Under the pieces are notes generated by a model. It was not told the DNA's origin and ran no database searches. It worked only from the letters and a program-made list of their open reading frames with translations. Shown here piece by piece: positions 21,343 to 34,000 of a stretch of DNA of 64,000 nt. The stretch's first letter is position 1. Every line of letters starts with the position of its first letter. This DNA comes from Botryosphaeria dothidea (Eukaryota > Ascomycota > Dothideomycetes > Botryosphaeriales > Botryosphaeriaceae). The position numbers and the translations under genes are program-made. The stretch lies in contig WWBZ02000040.1 in the NCBI GenBank assembly GCA_011503125.2, forward strand, positions 1,426,001-1,490,000, written 5' to 3'.

Positions 21343-24159
21343 TCATCTCACCTCCACAGCTTTCTCCCTAAAATCCCGCTCACACGCCTCCGCCAACGTC
21401 CTCAGCACCGACCCCATGCGCGGCGTCACTATCACACGAAAGAGTTAGCCTCTCCACAGAAAAAGGAATCCCCCCCAAAAAAAAGACTTACCACCCCAAA
21501 CCCACGTATCCTCCAAAAACACCGCACAAGCCCTCGCCATCCTTGCCGCCAACGACCCATCCTCCCTCTGCGCCCCACCCAACACCCCATCCTCCTCCAC
21601 CATCATCTCCCTCAGTCCCGTCCGCACCAGCTCCAACACCCTCCGCTCCTCCTCGCCAACCCGCTCCCCCTCGCCCGTCTGCACCGCATGCACCCACTTG
21701 GTCAAGAAAAGCGCCGTATCCCACCACGCGACCGCGATCTCGATGCTCCAGCCAAACGCCGCCGTCTTGCGCACCAGCAGCGACCCAACCTTTGCCGGCA
21801 TGCGGAAGAAGTCGCACGCGCGTTCGGCGCCGCTGGTCGTCAGCTCCTCCGTGCTGCCCGCCGCCTGCTGCTTCAGGAACGCCTGCGCGGCGCCGGCGAT
21901 CTCGTGCTTACTGTCGGACGCGAGAACGAAGCGGTTGAAGGAGCTTGTGGACCCGGCGGCGAAGAGCAGGCGGGTGGAGGCGATGCGCAGCAGCGATGAC
22001 GTGTTGAAGCCGAGCGAGCTGTGCGCGTCGGCCGAGTAGGGGTGGCGGTAGTCCTCGAACTGGTGGACGCTGCCGTTTTTGCCGTAGCTGAGGGCGTTAC
22101 TGCATCGGTCGAGCGAGGCAGAGGCAGAAGCGAGCAGGGACTCGTTGCCGCCCGCGATGAGGCACTGGGAGAGCTGGGATAGGTGCCAGACGTGGATGTT
22201 GGCGGCGTGCGCGACGACGAGGTTGGCGAAGCCGGACACGCGCTGTTCTTCTTTGGGTGGGAATGCTGGGTTGTCTTGGGAGAGGGAATCCAGCATCGCT
22301 TCTTTGATCGTCTTCTGAGGACTTGGCTTTGCCTTCTTCTGAATTTCCGACCATTGGCTACTGGTCTGAGCGTCCCAAAGATTGTCTTTTTCCGGGAGTT
22401 CCACTTGAAGATCCTCACCAACTGAGAACCATGGGTTCGTGCCGTAAGTAATAGAGACAAGGTTGCTCAGGATCAAGATTCCGCAGAGAAGCCTTTTGCT
22501 AGACTCTCGGCCGGCCCAATCTTCCCACCCTTGCACATCGAAATTGGAATCCGCCATCAAAGAAGTCCGTCGCAGTCGGTACTCAGTGACGAAAAGACCG
22601 GTACTCTCAATGTTGGAAACGACAAGTGCGGAGCGGCCACTGAAGACAGCATACATGGAAAGAAGCAAGCATCCCTGTACTGCCCACAGAGGGCCTGGCG
22701 AAGGAGGGCTTACCTTACGGCTCGGGTAGATGGCTGAATGCAGTAATGGACTTGCCAGCTCATAGAGTGTTGTGGCACGCCGTCTGTCGAGCCTATACAT
22801 TGCTCCGATACAGCAAATGGCCAGGATTAGAGGGCTCGGAGAAGAATCCAGGTTCAGCGATGGGAAGTGGATGATGGGAAAATGACGGTGAAAGCAGCTG
22901 ATGTAGCTCTCCATGAACTTCTGAAGTTCTTGGGCACCTGGAAGTTTACTCTGGTCCCACTCTTCCTTTTTCACCCGAGCCTGGAGGTCGCCGCAAATGC
23001 TTCGATATGTGTTTTCGCTGACTGAGAGCTTTGGAGGCTCTGAAGCATTCTCTAGTGAAGCCTGGGAAGCGCCTCCTATGAAGGGTTGCCAGCTGGTGGC
23101 TCCGCAATCCTGCGCCGAGTTCGGGAATCCAAAGTTGGGAGCAAACAAGCCATCATTCTGCTGTCCGGAAATATCCTGATCACCCATCAAAAAAGGATCA
23201 ATGGGAATGGAAAATTCTAGGCTGTTTGGTGTAATCAAAGAGTCCATGGAGTTCGGTGCTACATCGGATGGAGGCTCAGGAGGTGACCAGAAGTCGCGAA
23301 AAATGTCAATTGATGCCGCATCAAGATCGTGTTGCCAATCTTGCCGCGAGGTTGGTTGGATGTCGATGGTATGCCTCCGGCCGCTGGTTATTTTCCGGCG
23401 TTTGTTTGGGGGGCCCATCAGCTCTTGGACCGCATCCATCGAGTCATTCCTTGACTCAATGCTCTGCACCGCCAATTGGGAGCCTTGGCTGCCCCTGTGG
23501 TTCATAGCATCTAAACTCAGAGATGGTTGAGGCTCGCACAGCTGCGGGTCAATCGGCATGAAGGCTGGCTGCATCGGAACTTCTTGAAATGCCCCAATGT
23601 GCTCATTCCATGGTTGGAGAGTAACTTGAGCTTGCTCTGAACAACTTTGAGGGCTGGGATAGAGAGTCTCCACGGTGTTGCCAAAGCCAAAGCCTGGGGT
23701 AGTCACATCAGCAGGAATCATGATCGAACTCCGGCGGTCGTCGCCGACTGCCAACTGATGAGGAGAAAGCTCTACCGAGGTTGCAGTAGGCGGAGGATTC
23801 TCTGCTAGCGTGGCGGATGGTGGGGATTCCTTCTCGATCTCCAAAGCCTGCGGTAGGTCCAGTTGGGATGAGGCATTGCTGGGAATGGATACATTGATGG
23901 TCTCGCTTGATTCGGAAGACCTCCTCGAATCGGGCGAATCAGGAACAACGGTGGCGATTGACTGTCTTCTCTTTTCCGAATGCAATGTCTTCTCATGGCG
24001 CGTGACGAGGTCTTTCCGGGCGTATCTCTTGTGGCAGTACTGGCAGGAAAAGGGTCTCTCACGGGTATGAATGCGCTCATGGCGCGAACAGTGCTCGCTC
24101 CTCTTGAAGACCCTGGCGCAGGTGTTACACTTGTAGACCCTTCTCTGCTTGCCGGACAT
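21343..24159 (-). CDS. C2H2 zinc-finger transcription factor with fungal-specific regulatory domain
   Basis: Exons 21492-24159 and 21343-21428 give 917 residues. I start at 24159 (MSGKQRRVYKC); an earlier in-frame ATG at 24225 is possible. Residues about 9-60 form two C2H2 fingers (YKCNTCARVFKRSEHCSRHERIH, split here as the first finger, then FSCQYCHKRYARKDLVTRHEKTLH-like second finger). A low-complexity linker follows. From about residue 400 the fungal-specific transcription factor domain begins (FHRHFPIIHFPSLNL, LILAICCIGAMYRLD, PLWAVQGCLLLSMYAVF). The last exon is easily missed: the frame can read through the 63-nt intron, but splicing gives the expected helical tail TPRMGSVLRTLAEACERDF. 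It is a nuclear DNA-binding regulator; targets are not known. Confidence 0.9.
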
Positions 24160-25198
24160 TTTCGGGTGAATGGTACCGCTCTCTTCCTGGACCGGGGGAC
24201 TGGCAGCCAGCGGCAAACACGACACAGCTCGTTCTGCGCGGGTATGTCAGTACGTCAGCGGCAAGTCGGCCGGGCCAATTGATCAGGGCGACATGATGGG
24301 ACTGAAATGGCAGACGATTGACGGGCAGAGAGGATATGGAAGTCGCGCGGTCGTCGGGACCGGGCCTTATCAACTCCGGGCAATCTTCGCCTACGCAAGT
24401 GACAGCCGAGGAAGGACGCATACCGTGTCTCAGATGGCGCTAGGAATGAGTCGTATTCGAGGGGCGCCTGGGCTTGGAGCTCGAGGACGCGGTGAGGTTG
24501 GAGAAGAGAGACGGAACGCGCAGGACGGCTACGACATGGCGCTGCTAGTCTGTCGCTCGCCGTTAGTCCCAACCGGCGCCAGCCAGCTGCCAAGTTGGAT
24601 GCGCGGGACCCCGGAAGCATCGCAAAAAGGCGGGGAAAGCTTCAGGCTTCTCCGCGAAAGAGAACGGGATCGGCCGCGGACTGAGGCGCCACGCATACGC
24701 AAAGCTCTGCAGGGCCCACTGTCCGGCCTCTTTCGGCAGTGCAGATGGCGGAATTGCCGTCTTCGCCTTGTTCCTGGTGCACACATGACCGCTGCGCTGA
24801 TGAAATCCTGCCGCCCTCACTGGCCGGCCGAGTGCGCTTGCCGATGACTCGCGCAGACGCCGACGCCGGCACCATCGAGGCCCAGCCTGTTTAGCCGCGA
24901 GACGAACCCGTTACTCAGCCCTTATGAATCAGATCTCCCGGAAGCCACAGCCACACGTCTGATCCGTTCGGAAAAACACTGCTCGGGTCACGGAGAGAGT
25001 AGGACTTCCCGATGCAAGAGGAACCAGCGCGCAGGTCATGAATTAATTGTCTACGGTCGTGGCCATGCTCGTCATATCGTTACACGGTCAGCCAGCTATG
25101 TGCTGGATGCCTCCATGTGCTGGTCCACCTCCTCCTACTTCTTTGTCTAGCTGTCGTAATCATGAACCAATTTTGCCCTGGCCAGCTCTATGGGCAAA
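24160..25198. other. Intergenic, G/C-rich leader region of the C2H2 gene
   Basis: It carries the 5' region of the minus-strand transcription factor and the 3' flank of CHO1. A 225-codon plus-strand frame (24170-24847) is Arg/Ser-rich without motifs and lies antisense to the promoter, so I do not call it. Confidence 0.5.
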
Positions 25199-26141
25199 TC
25201 AGGGCTTTGGCACCTTCAGCGTCTTGCTGACCATGAGGCACCCGTGGATCAAGAACATGCCGATGACAGGGTGAAACTCGAAGGGGGTACCCGTGAGTGC
25301 CGTGCCGAGCGGGATGTTGTCCAGTACCCAACCATTGTACACCCAGTATGCCATGATGCTGTCGAGGCCAAGCGACGTTGGGATAGGGGTGCCTTCGAAG
25401 TACTTGGACTTGCCCGTTGCGTCCTTGGGGAGCAGCTGAACCGTGACGTTGAACCGGGCGAGGCGCGTGAGACCGCAGAGAACGTAGAAGGTCAGAAGGA
25501 AGTGGTCCAGAGGCGTGCGCATGCCAATAGCCATGGCGCAACAAGCGGGCGCGACACCGAACGAGATCTGGGCTTAGCGTCAGCAGCTACAGCTAGAGAT
25601 AGAACTCCTCAAGACGTACCAGGTCCGCCAGCGAGTCCAGCTCCTGACCCATCATCGACGCCTTCTTCCTCCACCTAGCGACCTTGCCGTCCATGAAGTC
25701 GAAGAAAAGACCAAACGGCATGAAGCCTAGCGCAGCCCACAGGTTGCCGAAGTCGCTCGGGTCGCCGAGGCAGTAACGCATCGAGGAGAACACGGACATG
25801 ACGCCGCAAAAGCCTGGCAGCACACGTCAGAAACCATCACAGACAAAACAGAGGTCTGCTAAACTAACCATTCAGCTCAGTAATGACATCCGCAAGGTGC
25901 ATGGCCCTGCGCTTGTTAGCTCACGGCCGCGTTTGCCATTGCGCGACAGAGACGTACTTGATCAGCGAGAAATGGCCAGCGTCAGCTGCTAGAAGCCTCT
26001 TCTGCTTCTCGATACCTTCAAACTAGTGAGTAAACGTGCCTGAAAGCTCGAGTCGCTTTGAAACGCACCTGGGTTCTCGGAAACAGGCGTGGAGCTGACA
26101 TCCTTGTCGGCACTGTTGCCGGCACCGTTCCTTCGCGACAT
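25199..26141 (-). CDS. CHO1: Phosphatidylserine synthase (CDP-alcohol phosphatidyltransferase)
   Basis: Five exons, 26069-26141, 25958-26015, 25869-25906, 25620-25813 and 25199-25567, join in phase to 243 residues. The catalytic CDP-alcohol phosphotransferase signature is present: [20 protein letters not shown] followed by DSLADL, i.e. DG-x2-AR-x8-G-x3-D-x3-D. Hydrophobic membrane segments surround it ([32 protein letters not shown]). The enzyme makes phosphatidylserine from CDP-diacylglycerol and serine in the ER, the first step to PE and PC in fungi. The N-terminus ([14 protein letters not shown]) is short and polar, as usual. The [19 protein letters not shown] stretch is encoded across three tiny exons. 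No oddities. Confidence 0.92.
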
Positions 26142-26594
26142 GGTTGGTTTTAGTGATATGGAGGACGGAGAGAGAGGGCGCTGGTAGGTTTGAGCAGCGA
26201 GCGCTCGTGAAGAAAGGAGAGGTTATGAGGGTTGACGTTTGTGTTTGGGAGAGGCTGTGCAGCGACACTTTGTTTTCCAGGCAAGATTTCGGGTTCAAAG
26301 GGCTGCGGGCCAGACCGAAACGTCATCGCCCGTCGCTCTGCAGCGCTAAACAGAATCACCGTGGATCGACTTCCCAATCAAGTCACGTACACGTTTCTTG
26401 GTCACGCAGGGCTGAACATTCAGCCTGAGATGCTCGCAGATAAACTTTTCGATTGTTGCTAGAGCTTCGCGCTCCATTATCCCAAGACCCTCAGACGTTC
26501 ATCGTCTGATAAAATTCGTACACAGAAAAGAGCCACTCCCAATCCGCGAACGCCGTCCCATGAGCCGTAAAGCACAAGCAAAGGCCATCACCGA
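26142..26594. other. CHO1 promoter and GAR1 3' flank
   Basis: 450 bases with no gene seen. A 90-codon frame has no motif. Confidence 0.5.
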
Positions 26595-27525
26595 CTAGTA
26601 ACTGCCGCGGCCCCTGCCTCTGCCACCTCCCCTAGGGGCACCGCCACGTCCACCGCCAAAGCCTCCTCCAAAGCCTCCTCTCGAGCCTCCGCGACCTCCG
26701 AAGCTGGGCCCACCGCGGCCGCCACGGCTTGCACCGCCACGGGGAGTGAAGCCACCACGGCCACCCCGGCCGCCACGGGCAGGTCCGCCACGAGAGCCTC
26801 CACCAGCGCGCTTAGGCTTGGGCATTCCTGTAATTGATTTAGTACTCTTTTTTTTTGTGGAATCATGATTAAAAAAAAAAATCATACCTGGCGGGGGCTT
26901 GGGCTTCGGCAGGAACCTGTTCGCAAAATCATCAGCGCTTGTTTCCGAATAATTTTCTTCGGAACCACGCATACCTCTCCAGCGGCAGAAGCTTGTCACC
27001 ACCAATGTAGAACTTATCGCCCTGCTTGAAGGAAGTGGCCTGGATGCCCTCCTGCGGCTTGATAGTGAAGTAGACCTGGTTCAGAGGACCAAGGATCTCG
27101 TCGACCTTGCCGATGGGGCTCTGCAATCCAGTTAGCCTCCTAGCCTATCATCCATATGGCACATGTCTGCTTGCCTTGTTCTCGAGGTAGATCGGAGCGT
27201 TGAAGTACGGAATCTTGGTGTTGATCGACTCGCACACAATCTCGCCTTCGCAAGCGTGCATGAAGGAACCCATCTCTGCTCTTCGTCAGCGCACGCCGTG
27301 CAATTGGACCATGAGAGGCGTACCGAAGACCTGGTCAGGCGGGCCCATGGGCTGCGAGAAACCGCCACGAGCTGTGATCCCCCAGAGTCAGTACCATTTC
27401 GACATTTTTTTCCCCAGATCTCTGGCCCACGCACCTCCACCGCGACCGCCGCGGAAGCCGCCGCCGCCACGAGACTGGAAACCGCCGCCACCGCGACCGC
27501 CACGGGAACCTCCACGGAACGACAT
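26595..27525 (-). CDS. GAR1: H/ACA ribonucleoprotein subunit GAR1
   Basis: Six exons, 27435-27525, 27324-27371, 27175-27275, 26975-27120, 26888-26916 and 26595-26827, give 215 residues. An N-terminal RGG-type domain ([16 protein letters not shown]) is followed by the GAR1 core: [16 protein letters not shown], then [32 protein letters not shown] and [21 protein letters not shown] long C-terminal RGG domain ends GRGRGSY. GAR1 binds the pseudouridine synthase Cbf5 in nucleolar H/ACA snoRNPs, which modify rRNA. Intron 3 (27121-27174) starts with GC instead of GT (AAG|GCAAGC). Its start codon lies 233 bp from that of the divergent threonyl-tRNA synthetase gene. Confidence 0.95.
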
Positions 27526-27758
27526 GTTGTGCTGTTGATATACTTCGAAAGCGGTCGTGGGTTGTCGCAGGGTGGTAGCTCCAGCGCGGGCGCGGTGTTC
27601 GCGTTCGCGGAATTTTTGCAGACGGCGGTCGGAAGATCGTCGGCTCGACGGAATGAGTCACGCTAGTGACTCAAGCGGACAAGTTCAGCTCTTGAATTTA
27701 ACGGACGTGGACTCTGCCCCTCGCCCCATTGATCGCAAAACTCCACCCAAATCTCACC
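27526..27758. promoter_or_regulatory. Bidirectional promoter, GAR1 / threonyl-tRNA synthetase
   Basis: Only 233 bases separate the two divergent ATGs, so both genes must share this region. Both serve the translation machinery, which favours shared control. No single motif is claimed. Confidence 0.6.
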
Positions 27759-30121
27759 ATGGACGCTGTCAAGGACGCCGTGGAGGGCGTCAAGAACCTG
27801 GCCGTCGGCGAAAAGCAGCAGCCCAAGAAGGAAAAACAGCCCAAGAAGGACAAGAAGAAGGGCGGTGACGAGGGCGATGCCCGCCCGCTTGAACTCGCTC
27901 CCCCGCCTCAGTATTTGGACCACAGGATTAAGATCTTCGAGGAACTTAAGGCCAAGTACGATGCCGACATTGCCTCCAAGCCACGTGAGCCAATAACTGT
28001 CACCCTTCCCGATGGCAAGACCCATGTTGGCGAGTCTTGGGTCACATCCCCCGCCGATATTGCACGTGGCATCAGCAAGTCCTTGTTCGAGCGCACCGTG
28101 ATTGCCCGTGTGGATGGCGAGCTCTGGGACCTGGAACGCCCGTTCGAGAAGAGCTGCAGCCTTGAGCTACTTGACTTTGAGCATCCGGAGGGCAAGAAGG
28201 TCTTCTGGCACTCCAGCGCCCATATTCTTGGAGAGGCCGCTGAGAGGAGATTTGGCTGCGACCTCTGCATTGGCCCGCCTGTTGAGGATGGTTTCTACTA
28301 TGAGATGGCCCTTCCCGGCGGCGACGTTGTCCAGCAGCTCGACTACAAGCCTCTAGAGAAGATTGCCGACAAGGCCATTAAGGAAAAGCAGAAGTTCGAG
28401 CGTCTCACCCTCACCAAGGATGATCTTCTTGAGATGTTCAAGACCAACAAGTACAAGCAGCACATCATCAAGGACAAGATTCCGGATGGCACCAGCACCA
28501 CGGTCTACCGCTGCGGTCCTCTGATTGATCTCTGCCGTGGTCCCCACGTCCCCCACACCGGTAGGGTCAAGTTCTTCAAGGTCATGAAGGTATGGAAATG
28601 TGCGATCAGGCCAATTAAATCAATACTGAGAATTGTGTCTAGAACTCTGCCTCCTATTTCCTTGGAGACGCCAAGAACGACTCTCTCCAGCGTATCTATG
28701 GTGTCTCTTTCCCTGAGAAGAAGATGATGGAAGAGCACTTGAAATACCTGGAGGAGGCCGCCAAGCGTGATCACCGCAAGATTGGCAAGGAACAGGAGCT
28801 TTTCTTCTTCCACGAGTGGTCGCCGGGTTCGGCCTTCTTCCTGCCCCACGGAATGATCATTTACAACACTCTGCAGTCCTTCCTGCGCGAGGAGTACTGG
28901 AGGCGTGGTTACCAAGAAGTCCAGTCTCCTAATATGTACAATGCCGATCTGTGGAAGCGTTCTGGACACTGGCAACACTACAAGGATGACATGTTCACCT
29001 TTGAAGTTGAGAAGGACCAATGGGCTCTTAAGCCTATGAACTGCCCTGGTCACTGCTTGCTTTTCGGTCATAGGGAACGGAGTTACAGGGAGTTGCCGAT
29101 GAGGATTGCTGACTTTGGTGTTCTGCACCGTAACGAGGCCTCTGGTGCGCTCACTGGCCTCACTCGTGTCCGTCGTTTCCAGCAGGATGATACCCACATT
29201 TTCTGTACGGAGGACCAGATCGAGCAGGAAATCACTGGCCTCTTTGACTTCCTTCAGACTGTTTACGGCAAGTTTGGTTTTACCTTCAAGATGAAGCTGT
29301 CCACTCGTCCTGAGGGTTTCCTTGGTGAAGTCGAGACCTGGGATGCTGCTGAGGACAGGCTCAAGGCAGCTCTGGACAAGTTCACAGCCCAAGGTGGTGA
29401 GAAGTGGGAGCTCAACCCCGGTGATGGCGCTTTCTACGGCCCGAAGATCGACATTACCATCTCTGATGCGCTCAAGCGTGACCACCAGTGCGCTACCATC
29501 CAGCTCGATTTCCAGCTGCCCCAGCAGTTCAACCTGGAGTACATGAGTGCAGAAAAGGCCGAGAAGCCTAAGGACGCTCCCGCTGCCAAGCCTGCTGAGG
29601 CCCCCAAGGCTGAGGCCCCCAAGGCTGAGGCCCCCAAGGAGGGCGAGAAGAAGGAGGTCATGGAGGCGGCCAGGAAGCCGCTCACCCCCGGATGCGCACG
29701 CCCGGTCATGATTCACCGTGCTATCTACGGTAGTTTCGAGCGGTTCATTGCCATTCTTACCGAGCACTTTGCCGGAAAGTGGCCATTCTGGCTGAGCCCT
29801 CGTCAGATCCTCATTGTCCCTGTCATGCCCGCTGTCAACGATTACGTGCATGAGCTGCAGGGTATCTTCCGCGCTAAGGGTATGCACGTTGACGTTGACG
29901 TTAGCGGCAACACGATGCAGAAGAAGATCCGCACTGGCCAGCTGCAGCAGTACAACTTCATCTTCGTCGTCGGTGCCGAGGAGAAGGAACAGCGGAAGGT
30001 CAACATCCGCAACCGTGATGATCAGGCCACTCAGCAGAGAGGAGAGCTTGTCGATCTCGATGCTGCCATTGAGAAATTGGTGGCTCTCAAGGATGGCAGG
30101 GCTCTGGCTAGCTCTCTCTAG
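27759..30121 (+). CDS. THS1: Threonyl-tRNA synthetase, cytosolic
   Basis: Exons 27759-28589 and 28644-30121 give 769 residues. In order: a Lys-rich N-terminal extension ([12 protein letters not shown]), a TGS domain ([11 protein letters not shown]), the editing domain with [11 protein letters not shown] and a RGPHVPHTG element, and the class II catalytic core with motif 2 [17 protein letters not shown], the zinc-binding MNCPGHC, and motif 3 [16 protein letters not shown]. The anticodon-binding domain follows ([14 protein letters not shown]...). A start in CACCATGG context and no mitochondrial presequence fit a cytosolic enzyme; a longer form for mitochondria is not visible. Between FNLEYMS and the motif 3 block sits an extra segment of about 50 residues (about 577-628) rich in Ala, Lys, Pro and Glu, built partly from three 15-nt repeats (29597-29641). 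Confidence 0.96.
29597..29641 (+). repeat. Three tandem 15-nt units inside the synthetase gene
   Basis: gaggcccccaaggct is repeated three times (the last unit ends gag), encoding EAPKA-type pentapeptides in the low-complexity insertion before motif 3. Confidence 0.85.
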
Positions 30122-31035
30122 GTGGTTATGGCATAAAAGCATGTTTTTGACGAGTGGAAGCGGAGTTTCGCGGTGCTTAGATAACGCAAAGAAGATGGCA
30201 CGGAGAGCAGCATGCATGAAATATATGACTCTCAAATGCTTCGATCTATGCTGTGTTGTGATTTCAATTATCTCGGGTATCCCTATGCATTGATTCATGT
30301 TGAGCAGAATGAGTCACTTGTTCTGCTAGCTCGTCGTGATTTAACGGGCGTCCATAGACGCCGGCTTTGCAAGGGTGATGCTCGACACTGCAGCCGACGA
30401 TTGGAAGAACGGAGCTCGATTATCCAAGCATTCTCGCTGCCTAAACGAGGATACATGTGCGACGCAGAGCAAACGAGGCGATAGGCGGTGGTGATCGGAG
30501 CGAAAATAAGACGCGGCCGCATTCCGATCAACCGCTGCCGAAGTTCGCGGCAAAATCTGCGAGGCATGCGGCAATGACTAAAGAACCCTGCTCTTCCGAA
30601 CCCTTGTGCTGCACTGCAACAGCCCGGCCTCGCGCGTCCGCCTCATCATCCTAGCACGCGTTTGCCCTTCCGCCTTCACCTCTGCGCCTACAACAAGCCC
30701 ACCGCAACACTCTCTTGGATCCGCGTCGACAGAGCTTGACCTCCGGTGTTTCGCAACTGCTTTCTTTTGCTGGACATTACTCTCCAGGCCCCGCGACCGA
30801 TTGCACAGCACGTCTGAAGCTGCAAGAAGCTCGGCCTCCACTTCTCGTCAGCCCTCGTCAGCTCCGCGCATGCGCAACATGGACTCTCACTCTTAGCATT
30901 GCCCCTCGCATGATTTTATCAGCGCCGCTTGACGACTGGTGCGCATTCCGCGCCGCTCCTCGAGCTTTCGCCTGATCTCGGGGAATATACTACCATACAT
31001 TCAATTTCCGGGTTTGCGGCCCCGCTTGCGTCAAC
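30122..31035. other. Intergenic, RdRP promoter region
   Basis: 3' flank of the synthetase gene and upstream region of the RdRP. Frames up to 96 codons at 30.6-30.9 kb are Ser/Arg-rich without motifs, so none is called. Confidence 0.5.
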
Positions 31036-34000
31036 ATGGACATCCTCGTCCGCGGTATTCCTGTGCAGACGACCGAATCCGCACTAAAGACTTTTTTCAA
31101 ACCGATCCTGGAAGAATTCGCTATCATCGTTTTCAATTGTAAAAAGACCAAGAACAAGCCTATTGCCATCCTCACTATCGCCGATTCTGCAAAGGCCGAG
31201 CTGTTTTTGAAGAAGTATAACAGCCAGTCGCAGTCGCTCGTCGATTTTGAACCACTACTATTCATCAACAAGCCTTTGAAATGCACTTCTGCTGCATACA
31301 AGCCGGATGAGATCATCCTCAAGGCGTTACGTTATGAAGAAGAGGAACTATTGCGCAAGGCCACCCGGAAGGCCAGGAGACAACCTGACCCCGAAAATCC
31401 GCCCGACCAACCTCTGATCGTACTCAAACGGCCCAGGCTGCAGAAGGCATTCGACTTCTCAAGCCTCTGGTGTGGTGTTTGGGACTACAATGGCTCCCAG
31501 GCTGCCTTTGCCCCTCATTTCCAGGACACAAGGCGGGGTACCGTTATGTTTGGCAAGAGGACCCTCGCCATGGTCCTGCGCGCCGACGGCTGGGTGCCCT
31601 CCACCTGTCGAATCGACATCCCATACTGGAGTATTGATACCGTAGTCACGTGTTCACAGCTCAACAAGGTCACCTTCACCCTGAAGTTCGCTCCGCGTGT
31701 CTACAAGCTTGAAGATGGTCTGGAGGGTTTGATGAGTGGCCTTGGCATCAGTGCACCGAGCAGCCGTCGAAACCAGAGGTTCAACCGCACTCGCGTTTCT
31801 GCGATTGACGAATCCCATGAGCTTGTGGTGGGAAGTTGCTTCGTTTACCAGATCACTCTTGCCAATCCGGCCGACGTCGCCAAGCTTGATTATCTTGTAC
31901 GCAAGAATCCTGGAATGCCTCCTGCACTGAGCCTCCCGACATCCTACACCCAGGCCCACGTCACTTTCCGACAAGACTTTGAGCGCTTGAAGGACTTGCT
32001 ATACGCTGAAGGCCAGTTTGGCAATTTAAAATTCTCAGTCAAGTTCCAGGTGGAACGTCTCGCGAGGAATGCCTACCTGCCTCCGGCGAAAGTCGTCGCT
32101 TTACTGCCTACCATCAAACGGCTTTCCGGTCAGCTGGGTTACATCCGAACCGCTAATGCCATTCGAGCGCTTTCCAGAAACATTCAGTATCCAGGACCTC
32201 ATCTGCCGCCGGAGGATTTTAACGTGGACCTTCTGGCGAGGGCTTTGGCAAAAAATGCGAGTGGTTTCAAAATCGAGGGCTCCATTTACGACGTCAAAAA
32301 GCGGCACAAGCACATTGCTTTAATACATCGGGTCATTATTACACCGGCTGGAACGTATCTGGAAGGCCCGGAACCCGAAGTGAGCAACCGCGTCCTGCGC
32401 AAGTATCCGGATCACACGGATAACTTCCTCCGTGTCCAGTTCGTGGATGAAGATGGCGATGCGATTCGATATGAACCAAAGACCAGCTTGGGTGAGATCT
32501 TCCATAATCGGTTCAAGTATGTCTTGGACAGTGAAATCAACATTGGAGGGCATAGTTTCGCATTTCTTGGGTTTTCTCATTCGTCTCTTCGTTCGCAGAC
32601 CTGCTGGTTCATGGCACCTTTCGTTCAAAAGCTCAGTCTCATCGCGGCCCAGGAAGTCATCAAAGGCCTCGGTGACTTTTCAAAGATCAGATCTCCCGCA
32701 AAATGCGCAGCACGAATTGGGCAAGCTTTCTCTGATACGTCTGGCACGGTCACGGTCAATGAAAAAATTATCAAGATGATTCCTGACGTGATTAATGAGA
32801 GACAGCACATATTTAGTGACGGCGTGGGAAAAATATCCTACAGACTACTGAAGAGAGTTTGGAAAGAGTATCAACAAGCTCATGGACAGAGACCCACCTG
32901 CCTGCAGATCCGTTTTGGAGGTGAGAGATGACGACCAGACTTGCTTACCAGAATGCTGACAAGCAACAGGTGCCAAAGGAATGGTCTCCCTTGACGATCG
33001 CCTTACAGGTGAACAGTTGGTTCTTCGTCCATCGATGGTCAAGTTCCATGGTGCGGGAACATGGAACATTGAGATCTGCGGGGCAAACTTCAAGCCTTTG
33101 CCGATGTACCTCAATCGACAATTCATCAAGATCCTGGAAGATCTCGGTGTGCCTGATCAAGTCTTCCTGGACCTTCAAAATGGCATGGTCGAACGGCTTA
33201 GGCGGATTACCCAGTCCCCGATCAACGCTGCTACTTTCCTTGAACACGCCCGTGTGGGCCAAGCTACCAGGATGCCATATTTGCTCCGAATGCTTGAGGA
33301 GTTGAATTTGTCTTTCAATGAGGACGACTTCCTATCTCATGTTGTTGAGATTGCCGCACTCTCGCAGCTTCGCGATATCAAGCACCGGGCCCGTCTTTGG
33401 GTTGAGAAAGCGGTGACGCTATACGGTATCATGGACGAAACTGGCTTCTTGGGAGAAGATGAGATTTACTGCGTGATCGAGCGGATGGGAGACAACGGCA
33501 GACTGAAGCGCACCGTACTTTCCGGGGGCGAAGTCGTTGTTACGCGCTCCCCTGCGATGCATCCAGGCGACGTGCAGAAGGCCCGCGCCGTTGACGTGCC
33601 TCCCGATTCGCCGTTGCAAGCTCTTTCTAATGTGATCGTCTTCAGCTCAAAAGGCGAACGAGACCTCCCATCCCAGCTTAGCGGCGGTGATTTGGATGGC
33701 GACCTCTACAACATCATCTTCGATAAGCGTTTGATGCCCAGGGTCACTTACGAGGCCGCAGATTACAAGAAGGTTCCGCCGCTTGATATTGGCAGACCTG
33801 TTACACGGCAGGATATTACGGACTTCTTCATCAAGTTTATGGAAACGGATCAACTTGGGCGCATCTCCAATATACATCTGCAATTGGCTGATCGACGTCC
33901 CAATGGTACACTTGATCCGGATTGCCTTAAGTTGGCAGAAATGGCTTCGACTGCTGTGGACTTTTCTAAAACAGGAATACCTGTAAGTTCTCTCTCTTGT

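Noticed and set aside
21429..21491. Read-through end of the C2H2 frame (a Gly/Phe/Trp-rich tail)
   Set aside because: A strong GTAAGT donor and a CTATCA/TAG acceptor remove it and give a helical C-terminus typical of the family.
24170..24847. 225-codon plus-strand frame upstream of the C2H2 gene
   Set aside because: Arg/Ser-rich text in G/C-rich leader sequence, no motif and no plausible start context.
28505..30298. 597-codon open frame on the minus strand
   Set aside because: It lies wholly antisense to the threonyl-tRNA synthetase gene, whose motifs are unmistakable; strong codon bias on the sense strand keeps the opposite frame open.
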